64,000 nt of DNA, taken from assembly GCA_001787755.1 (NCBI GenBank), contig MFYJ01000007.1, positions 334,585-398,584 of the forward strand, read 5' to 3'. Positions 57,927 through 64,000 of this stretch are shown piece by piece. Origin of the DNA: Candidatus Peribacteria bacterium RIFOXYB1_FULL_54_35 (GTDB lineage Bacteria > Patescibacteriota > Gracilibacteria > Peribacterales > Peribacteraceae). The position numbers and the translations under genes are program-made. Numbering within the stretch: the first letter of the stretch is position 1; every line of letters starts with the position of its first letter. The notes under the pieces were generated by a model, which worked only from the letters and a program-made list of their open reading frames with translations, was not told the DNA's origin and did not search any database.

Positions 57927-58598
57927 ATGCGAAACATTCTCGCTCTCAGCTTCCTCGGCCTCCTTCTCGTTGCGTGCAACGGCACCACTGCGCAGCTGCA
58001 GCCGGATCAACCTGCTACCACCCTCCCGAAGAAGTTCTCTCTCTCCGTCCCCTTCACCGTGCAGGCACCGTTCGCCGACTGGGGAGATCCCTACCAGGAA
58101 GCCTGCGAGGAAGCGGCGCTCCTGATCGTCCACTCGTACCTTGCAGGGAACATCCTCACAAAAGAACAGGCGGACAGAGATCTGCTCGCCCTTATCGCAT
58201 GGGAAGAACAGCAGGGCTTTGCGCAGGACATCACGCTCGCAGAGCTTGCGGAGGTGGCAGAGGAATACTACGGGTACCGTGCAGAAGTCATCCAAGATCC
58301 AAGCATCCAGGAAATCCAAACGCAGATTGCTTTGGGCAACCCTGTGATCGTTCCCGCGGCAGGGAGAATGCTTGGGAATCCTTACTTCAGCGGAGAGGGG
58401 CCTTGGTACCACATGCTGGTGATCACCGGGTACGATGGGAAGTGGTTCATTACCAACGATCCCGGCACCCGTCGCGGTGAGGGCTACAAATACAAGCACC
58501 AGATTCTCATGGAAGCAATCCATGACTGGGCGGGAGTGAAGGAGGAAATGCAAGAGGGCAGAAAAGTTGTGATGGTTGTAACAGAGAAAAGCGAGTAG
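57927..58598 (+). CDS. C39-like papain-fold peptidase, lipoprotein
   Basis: 223 residues. The ATG at 57927 opens a lipoprotein signal (MRNILALSFLGLLLVAC). The mature part resembles peptidase C39-like family 2 domains: VPFTVQAPFADWGDPYQEACEEAALLIVHSYL with the candidate nucleophile Cys, a long middle segment, then GPWYHMLVITGYD (His) and FITNDPGTRRGEGYKY (Asp). Such domains act as extracellular cysteine peptidases or peptide-binding modules in Gram-positive-type envelopes. It is the second gene of a unit with the preceding protein. The stop codon lies inside repeat E. Confidence 0.75.
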   Translation: MRNILALSFLGLLLVACNGTTAQLQPDQPATTLPKKFSLSVPFTVQAPFADWGDPYQEACEEAALLIVHSYLAGNILTKEQADRDLLALIAWEEQQGFAQDITLAELAEVAEEYYGYRAEVIQDPSIQEIQTQIALGNPVIVPAAGRMLGNPYFSGEGPWYHMLVITGYDGKWFITNDPGTRRGEGYKYKHQILMEAIHDWAGVKEEMQEGRKVVMVVTEKSE

Positions 58599-58651
58599 TG
58601 GTTAGCGATGAGCTGTCAGCTATTCGCTACTAACCGCTACACGCTACACGC
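58590..58651. repeat. Palindromic repeat E
   Basis: AGCGAGTAGTGGTTAGCG (58590-58607) is followed by an imperfect complement CGCTACTAACCGCTACACGCT (58625-58645), with a small AGCTGTCAGCT inside. The left arm recurs at the end of the window (63973-64000). It overlaps the stop codon of the C39-like gene and may end its transcript. Confidence 0.65.
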
Positions 58652-58703
58652 TCTCACCAGAAAAGAGAGGAACACCCTTCTGAATTCTCTTAGGAAAGGA
58701 ATG

Positions 58704-58793
58704 CTACCCTGCCACGAGCATGAGCAATGCGAGTAGAATAATGGCGGACACGTTGATACTGATGAGCGGGAACTTCGACTGAGCTTTTCGCAT
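58704..58793 (-). CDS. Possible 29-residue membrane peptide
   Basis: MRKAQSKFPLISIN followed by a hydrophobic stretch VSAIILLALLMLVAG that runs to the stop. The basic start and single membrane segment resemble genuine small membrane proteins, and the gap from 58599 to 58936 has no other gene. The promoter is unconvincing, so this is a weak call. Confidence 0.3.
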   Translation of the reverse strand: MRKAQSKFPLISINVSAIILLALLMLVAG

Positions 58794-58936
58794 AGGTCAG
58801 CAAGCTAATCAGTCTGCACGGAGAGCGCAAGGAGCACACCTTGCCAGCCCACCAGTTTCTACTCTGATAGTGCCGGAACTTGAGGTCTTCCTCCGCTCCA
58901 CATACACTTGGAGTGTACCTTTCTCGAACAATTCCT

Positions 58937-61243
58937 ATGCCGACCCACAGACCAGATATAAAGAAACTTTTAGGCAAAGACGTCAAGGAAGTCCCGATGT
59001 CCTGCCAGCGGGTCATGGCAGCGGCGGACCCCGGGAAGATGTTCTGGATAGGACCGGATGCCGCAGCAACGCTCAGCAAAGAGGAGAAACAGCAATACAC
59101 ACTTGCGCATCAGATCATAGAGCACCTCGCAATCCAGGCACCGCTTGCACACAAATCCGGCCACCCGGGCGGGCCGCTCTCGGCATTTACCTTCTGCTAC
59201 TGGATCAATAAATTCCGCAATCCCGCAGTGGACCAGCCTCTCCGCATGAGTGCAGGCCACCTCTCGGTCCTCGCGTACGGTCTGCAGTACCTTTTCGGCC
59301 GCGACAGGGGGAATGCTCACCTCCAGAGCCCCCAGAACATCATCCATGCATTCCGCACACCAGACGGACTGCCCGGGCACATAGAAGCAGGTGTGGGAGA
59401 CATCCCGTTCGGCACGGGCCCCCTTGGAAAAGGAGTGAGCAATGCGCTCGGCGCTGCCTTCGGACTCCAGTACCAGAAGAAGCCTGGCATTGTGGATGTG
59501 ATGCTCGCAGACGGTGACAGCCAGGAAGGACAGGTACAGGAAGCATTCCGTCTCGCCTCGCACCTCAAGCTGGATAACCTGATTGTCCACGGCGATTTCA
59601 ACGATATCCAGCTCTCCGGCATGCCGACAAAAACCGTCGCCGCCGATTTCGCATCCATCACAGCCGCAACAGGATGGAATGTCATCGAAGTGCAGAACGG
59701 CAATGATCCTGCCCAGGTGAAGACTGCCCTAGAGAAAGCAGATGAGCTCCTGGGGAAAGGGAAACCCATCTTCGTCTGCTACTACACCACCATGGGTTAC
59801 GGCATTCCACTCATGGAAGAAGGAAGTAACACGGGTTCCAAGAACTTCCACGGCTCTCCCCTCTCGGAAGAGGAAGCGAAGGAAGCACTGAAGGCCCTCC
59901 CGCCACTGGAGGAAGTGACAGTTGCGTACCTGCCGTTCTTCCAAGCGGAGAAGAGGCGCTACGAAAAAGGCTCCGTTCCGACGGATATTCCCCTGCAATT
60001 TAGTACAGCAAAACTCGGCGGATACAAGCGGGCAATCACCACAGAGAAAGGAGCAGCACGCAGAGACTTCGGGGCGGTACATCTGCTCAACCTCATGAAG
60101 ATGGATAGCCGCATTGTCGTGCTCCATGCGGACCTTGCAGGATCAGGGGGATTTGAAAAGGTAGAGAAGGAACTGCCGCACCGCTGCATCAATGTCGGTG
60201 TGGCCGAGGCCAACATGTACATGATGGCAGCCGGCATGCGCCAGACAGGTTTGCTCCCCGTCACCTACACATTCGCCACCTTCGGAACGAATGAGGCACG
60301 TGCGAACGCCCGCCTCATAGACATCAACTGCGGACACACGCGCTGCGGTGTTGTGCACGACTGCACGCACGCAGGCTTGAGCGTGGGTGAAGACGGAGAG
60401 ACACATCAGGAACGCAACTACCTCAATATTCCACTCGACCACACGCAGGTCTGGATGACGGCAGACAGCAACCAGGCAGCAGCCATGGCTGAACGTGCAA
60501 TGGAGCTCATCGCAGAGGGGCACCAGAGTGTGTACACCTTCTTCCCCCGCGACGGACACGAGCAGCTCAAATCTCCCGATGGTTCGGTCATCTACGGTCC
60601 GGCCTACACCTTCGATGGCAGAGCGGACCTCATCCGGGGACGGGGCGACACAAGCGACCAGGTGACGGTGATTGCCACCGGTATCCCTGTCCATGCTGCA
60701 GTGGCAGTGGCAGAAGAATTCGCCAAGGCATCGAAACCCATCCAGGTACGGGTCTTGAACGTCGCCTGTGTGCGCCCGATCGACAGCGCAGCCATCGTTC
60801 AGGCGGCTTTGGAAACAGGGCACCTCGTCGTCGTGGAGGACCACCACAGCGAAGGGGGTCTTGCGACGCAAGTCGCAGACATCATCGCGGACTTCTCACT
60901 CCCCTGCTCCCTACGCAGGCTCGGCGTGAACCATTACTTCCCCTCCGCCCCCGCCAAGGACCTGTATCTCATGGCCGGCATAGACAAGGAAAGCATCGCG
61001 GATGCCATCCAGGATGAAGTGAGAGCGGAGATCCGCAGCGGTGAAGAGGCTTTTGTCACCGTCATGTACGAACTTTCGCACTATCTGCAACTAAGCAGAT
61101 TCCGGGAGACCGTGAAACCATTCATCCAGAAGCTCCTGAAAGAGAAGAAGTACATGGACTCACTCAGGGAGTTCTGGGCAATGAATGAGTGCCCCAAGGA
61201 GAAACTCCCAAGCAATGAGGACTTGAAGCAGAAGTTCTCCTAG
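58937..61243 (+). CDS. tkt: Transketolase
   Basis: A 768-residue thiamine diphosphate enzyme that moves two-carbon units between sugar phosphates. The N-terminal part has HKSGHPGGPLSAF, the PFGTGPLGKGVSNALGAAFG loop and the cofactor-binding ADGDSQEGQVQEAF to HGDFNDIQLSG. The middle pyrimidine domain has HADLAGSGGFEKV, GVAEANMYMMAAGM and CTHAGLSVGEDGETHQ. The C-terminal domain is complete (VNHYFPSAPAKDLYLMAGID). It is longer than the usual 650-690 because of an extra N-terminal segment (about 50 residues before the first motif) and a C-terminal tail of about 50. With tal, gnd and the ROK kinase it makes a pentose phosphate group within 7 kb. Confidence 0.94.
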   Translation: MPTHRPDIKKLLGKDVKEVPMSCQRVMAAADPGKMFWIGPDAAATLSKEEKQQYTLAHQIIEHLAIQAPLAHKSGHPGGPLSAFTFCYWINKFRNPAVDQPLRMSAGHLSVLAYGLQYLFGRDRGNAHLQSPQNIIHAFRTPDGLPGHIEAGVGDIPFGTGPLGKGVSNALGAAFGLQYQKKPGIVDVMLADGDSQEGQVQEAFRLASHLKLDNLIVHGDFNDIQLSGMPTKTVAADFASITAATGWNVIEVQNGNDPAQVKTALEKADELLGKGKPIFVCYYTTMGYGIPLMEEGSNTGSKNFHGSPLSEEEAKEALKALPPLEEVTVAYLPFFQAEKRRYEKGSVPTDIPLQFSTAKLGGYKRAITTEKGAARRDFGAVHLLNLMKMDSRIVVLHADLAGSGGFEKVEKELPHRCINVGVAEANMYMMAAGMRQTGLLPVTYTFATFGTNEARANARLIDINCGHTRCGVVHDCTHAGLSVGEDGETHQERNYLNIPLDHTQVWMTADSNQAAAMAERAMELIAEGHQSVYTFFPRDGHEQLKSPDGSVIYGPAYTFDGRADLIRGRGDTSDQVTVIATGIPVHAAVAVAEEFAKASKPIQVRVLNVACVRPIDSAAIVQAALETGHLVVVEDHHSEGGLATQVADIIADFSLPCSLRRLGVNHYFPSAPAKDLYLMAGIDKESIADAIQDEVRAEIRSGEEAFVTVMYELSHYLQLSRFRETVKPFIQKLLKEKKYMDSLREFWAMNECPKEKLPSNEDLKQKFS

Positions 61244-61246
61244 TAC

Positions 61247-61274
61247 TTGCAGAAATCACTGATCATTGTATTAT
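61247..61274 (+). promoter_or_regulatory. Promoter giving a leaderless start at 61281
   Basis: TTGCAG (61247-61252), a 16-base spacer and TATTAT (61269-61274); the ATG follows after exactly 6 bases (GTATTT). It starts 4 bases after the transketolase stop. Confidence 0.7.
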
Positions 61275-61280
61275 GTATTT

Positions 61281-62540
61281 ATGGTACAAGAAGGACCAAA
61301 AGGCAGTACAACTGATCCTGAAACAGTATTTCAAAAGGCAGTGCGGGGAGAACCTCTCACGCGTGAAGAGGCAAGAGTGCTCGGAGAAGTGCATGGCATA
61401 TGGATGGAGGCGACTGCAGCAAAACCACAATCAGCAGCTATGCCCGTGCAGCAAATTACTGCCGCCACTGCTTCCCGCATCGATAACGCGCAGCAGGCGG
61501 AGTGTGCGGAAACCTCCCAACTTGCGCTTATCGAGAGGGCGGTGGAGAGAGCAACGGAGATGAGCATCGTCCGAGAAGAGCGGTTCCCCGCATCCAGAGC
61601 AGGATGCCATACGGCATACCTCCTCTCCAGCTGCCACTACGACAATGACGCATTCGACCCGCAGACAACGCCGGAAGCAACCAAGCAGTCACAGGTACAG
61701 CTCTTCCAGCTCGTTCATTTGCTCCAAGCAGAAGGTGTGAACTGTCCCCTCTTCGTCGAGGGACGCCGGCACGGAATGGGATACACCCCTTTTCCCATCG
61801 CAAGACCGGTTATCGAATTTGACGGTTCCGATCACGATGTTCACACGCCGGAAGCGCAGCAGTTTTTGTTCGATCACCCCCGGGCCCTGAGAGACTGCAT
61901 GGATGTCCAGCAGCGGATGGCTGAGCAGCGTGCGTGCTCCACACCATGCTTCTACGCATACACGACGTATCCCGGCACGCGTGGTGCGCATTCCGCAGCT
62001 ACTGAACAACTCATCAATGCGTTCGTGGCAACATGGTTACCGTTCATGCGCCAGTACCAACAGAAATACAAGGAATTTTGGGAGCGGTTCCAGGGACAGG
62101 AAGGTGAAATTCATTACAACATAGGAACCGGCTGGGATCCTGCAAAAGACGACGCTCCTCTCGTTTGCCTTGTTGGAGAGCAATGGTGGTACAGGGATGA
62201 TGTCCTGCGCGAGATGCAGTGGTACCTGCAGTATGCAGATAAACTCGCGGAGCTGGATGAAGTGCGTGAGCGAGAACTGTGTGAACTTTTTGCGGCAACG
62301 AAACCCGTGTACGTTCCCATGGGTTTTGCAGGCAAGGGCCACGAATTCCGCATAGTGGAACGGCTCAGAGACAGCATGAATCTCCGCGTACTCACGCCCA
62401 CGGCCTCCGTGCACCTTGACAACATGAGGAAGACCCTGCCTATCAACCACCCGGACGCAAAGATCCTGAACATCCAGTCAGTGCAGAATCTCATTGCAGG
62501 TCTCGGACAGGTGCCGCGCCGTCCGCCGCATCACTCGTAG
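61281..62540 (+). CDS. Soluble protein of unknown function
   Basis: 419 residues, no signal or membrane segment. After a low-complexity start (to about residue 95) there is a globular region. It has SCHYDNDAFDPQTTPEATKQSQVQLFQLVHLLQ, FVEGRRHGMGYTPFP, ARPVIEFDGSDHD, a Trp/Tyr-rich helical part (EQWWYRDDVLREMQWYLQYA) and PVYVPMGFAGKGHEFRIVERLRDSMNLRVLTPTASV near the end. The last segment, with an early FVEG, gives a faint resemblance to TraB/ChaN-type folds, but I cannot assign a family. It converges on the thioredoxin-DUF3179 gene with a 10-base overlap. Predicted leaderless. Confidence 0.6.
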   Translation: MVQEGPKGSTTDPETVFQKAVRGEPLTREEARVLGEVHGIWMEATAAKPQSAAMPVQQITAATASRIDNAQQAECAETSQLALIERAVERATEMSIVREERFPASRAGCHTAYLLSSCHYDNDAFDPQTTPEATKQSQVQLFQLVHLLQAEGVNCPLFVEGRRHGMGYTPFPIARPVIEFDGSDHDVHTPEAQQFLFDHPRALRDCMDVQQRMAEQRACSTPCFYAYTTYPGTRGAHSAATEQLINAFVATWLPFMRQYQQKYKEFWERFQGQEGEIHYNIGTGWDPAKDDAPLVCLVGEQWWYRDDVLREMQWYLQYADKLAELDEVRERELCELFAATKPVYVPMGFAGKGHEFRIVERLRDSMNLRVLTPTASVHLDNMRKTLPINHPDAKILNIQSVQNLIAGLGQVPRRPPHHS

Positions 62541-63943
62541 AGCTCCGTCTCCGGATACTGCGCCACCCATGCAAACCAGTAGGAACGCAGAGGAATAATC
62601 TCTTCGCTCTTCCCCGCATCTGAGTAGCGCGTGAACCGAACGCGGCCAGTCGCCGCATCGTATTGGAGGAGAATACGCACGCCACCGACGGTATCCTGCA
62701 CTCTCCCCTCTGCCTGCACCGCTTCGATGGTATAGGCCTTTGCCACCCCATTCACCACAATGCCGTACACCGGTTTCTTGCTTACAAGCCGGTCATCTGC
62801 GGTATTCACCGGGAAGTACGTCGATTCCATCTGGTCGTATCCCTTGTACGGGTCTGAGCTGTAGTCCCGGACAAAGCCCGTGATCGTATTCATTACCTTT
62901 GCCTGCGGCCATGCCTCCCTGACCGCTGCAAGCCTGAGAACATCGCTCTTCACGCGCCTGAACTTCTCCCCTGTGAGAGGACCCACCACCGCTTCCCCGC
63001 GGATCTGATCCCAGAGGGAGAGAGTACTCCGGTCATAGAGGAGCAAGTTGCTCTGGAAGAGCAAACCGCTCACACCGAATGTGTCCGCTCCTCCGCTTAT
63101 TGTGCGCTCAACCACCAAGGCAGACGCTGAGAGCGGAGAGTACGTCACGCTCACAGGAACGCCGCCGACGGTGTCGTTCACCACTTCATGCCAATTGAGA
63201 ATCCCGAGGGGGTAGAACCGCGCGTCATCATTGATAACCAAAAAAATGCCAAGCATCTCGTCAAACTCGGCTGTTGCGAGACTTGCTTCAAGGAACTGTG
63301 GATTGTCGACGGAGGGGATCCCATCCCTGCTGGGCACACCGCTCACTATCTGATCGAGCGGAATAGTGTGCCGCACTTCCCCCTGGTACCAGAATGAGAG
63401 GAGCGGCGTTGGGGCGGAAATCTGGATGCTCTCCTCAGGAACGGGGCTCTCCTGCGCTCCCAAAATTTGCTGTTCCTCGGATGCGCCTGTCAGGAGCTCC
63501 TCCAGCCACTGAGCCAGTTCCCCCTCCGCAAGCGCTCCGTCTTTCCGGTGCAGCTCATGACCTTCTGCATCAAACACGAGTGTTGCCGGTTGCGTGGACA
63601 CGCCGAACCGCCGCTTGAGCTCTGAGCCAGGATCGAGCAGATTCACGAACGTGTATCCCTTCGTCTCCGCAAACGCGCGTGCCACCGCCTGTTGCTCCTG
63701 CAAATTCACCCCCACCACCGCGAGAGCATCATGTTGCTGCTCCGCCGCCTGCAGCAGCGGCATCTCCCCCTCACAGACACTGCACTGACTGGACCAGAAA
63801 TACACAATGGCTGGTTTGCCCTGTGTGAATTCTTCCAAAGAAACCGGCGTGCCCTCCAGTGTCGTAATGAGACCTTCCTCTGCCTTCTCAGCAGAAGTGC
63901 AGGCTGTGAGCAGAATGGCCAGAAGTATGAGGGCCCTGCGCAT
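62531..63943 (-). CDS. Lipoprotein fusing a TlpA-like thioredoxin domain to DUF3179
   Basis: 470 residues. The lipoprotein signal MRRALILLAILLTAC ends in the lipobox LTAC. A TlpA/ResA-like thioredoxin domain follows (about residues 25-150) with the active site SSQCSVCEGEMP and the cis-Pro in STQPATLVF. From about residue 175 the protein matches DUF3179 (IPLDQIVSGVPSRDGIPSVDNPQF, FYPLGILNWHEVVNDTVGGVPVSVTYSPLSASALVVERT, GFVRDYSSDPYKGYD, KPVYGIVVNGVAKAY). DUF3179 function is unknown; the linked reductase-type thioredoxin suggests it is redox-related. The -10 TACCAT lies 7 bases before the ATG. Confidence 0.87.
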   Translation of the reverse strand: MRRALILLAILLTACTSAEKAEEGLITTLEGTPVSLEEFTQGKPAIVYFWSSQCSVCEGEMPLLQAAEQQHDALAVVGVNLQEQQAVARAFAETKGYTFVNLLDPGSELKRRFGVSTQPATLVFDAEGHELHRKDGALAEGELAQWLEELLTGASEEQQILGAQESPVPEESIQISAPTPLLSFWYQGEVRHTIPLDQIVSGVPSRDGIPSVDNPQFLEASLATAEFDEMLGIFLVINDDARFYPLGILNWHEVVNDTVGGVPVSVTYSPLSASALVVERTISGGADTFGVSGLLFQSNLLLYDRSTLSLWDQIRGEAVVGPLTGEKFRRVKSDVLRLAAVREAWPQAKVMNTITGFVRDYSSDPYKGYDQMESTYFPVNTADDRLVSKKPVYGIVVNGVAKAYTIEAVQAEGRVQDTVGGVRILLQYDAATGRVRFTRYSDAGKSEEIIPLRSYWFAWVAQYPETELYE

Positions 63944-63972
63944 TGTGCGTATGGTAGAACAAAGGCAGCATG

Positions 63973-64000
63973 AAAGCGAGTAGCGGTTAGCGGTCAGCGG
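63973..64000. repeat. Copy of repeat E, cut by the window end
   Basis: AAAGCGAGTAGCGGTTAGCG matches 58588-58607 with one difference, then the sequence ends. It sits upstream of the DUF3179 gene. Confidence 0.6.

Noticed and set aside
1-64000. UGA recoded as glycine, as in some CPR lineages
   Set aside because: TGA ends several intact genes at the expected place (gap, frr, the TMTC-like gene), and no conserved domain reads through TGA.

Overview
The window looks like chromosome of a Candidate Phyla Radiation (Patescibacteria) bacterium, most likely near Peregrinibacteria/Peribacteria; this placement is inferred from gene content and style, not from a marker tree. It is moderately GC-rich and densely packed. 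TGA is used as a normal stop (for example at the end of the GAPDH gene), so the UGA-Gly code of Gracilibacteria/Absconditabacteria does not apply. Housekeeping genes are mixed with many secreted or membrane-anchored proteins of unknown function. No integrase, transposase or CRISPR array was seen.

Layout. 1-5.9 kb: the end of an endonuclease IV-like gene, a secreted protein, GAPDH, DnaK with a CIRCE operator, and Obg. 6-7 kb: tRNA-Phe and tRNA-Ala. 7-14.8 kb: YceI-like lipoprotein, M20 peptidase, VanW, DsbA-like, unknown lipoproteins, and a gene behind what looks like a methionine-codon attenuator. 15-24.8 kb: RecG, a propeller/LRR membrane protein, tRNA-Pro, PriA, and a beta-helix membrane protein. 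24.8-32.6 kb: ClpB (CIRCE), an SpoU methyltransferase, a PurQ-like amidotransferase, a large protein with a HicA-like tail, Frr and PyrH. 32.6-39 kb: tRNA-Arg, small genes, and a three-gene membrane glycosyltransferase-type operon. 39-48.7 kb: a DUF4015-type protein and two giant Cys-rich repeat surface proteins on either side of pyruvate kinase. 48.8-54 kb: FtsL-like, RsmH, L,D-transpeptidase, tRNA-Ser, and a P-type ATPase. 54-62.5 kb: a sugar-metabolism group (ROK kinase, 6-phosphogluconate dehydrogenase, transaldolase, transketolase) with unknown genes. 62.5-64 kb: a thioredoxin-DUF3179 lipoprotein.

Themes. GAPDH, pyruvate kinase, ROK kinase, Gnd, transaldolase and transketolase outline lower glycolysis plus the pentose phosphate pathway. 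DnaK and ClpB share CIRCE elements, implying HrcA control. Most genes lack a Shine-Dalgarno sequence. About two dozen have a -10 hexamer ending 6-11 bases before the start codon (twelve of them exactly 6), which predicts leaderless mRNAs; others have short C/T-rich leaders. Every tRNA gene has a truncated or inverted copy of part of itself close by. A palindromic repeat family sits between convergent genes. The most unusual element is a 34-codon Met-rich leader ORF with mutually exclusive antiterminator and terminator hairpins at 14782-14972.
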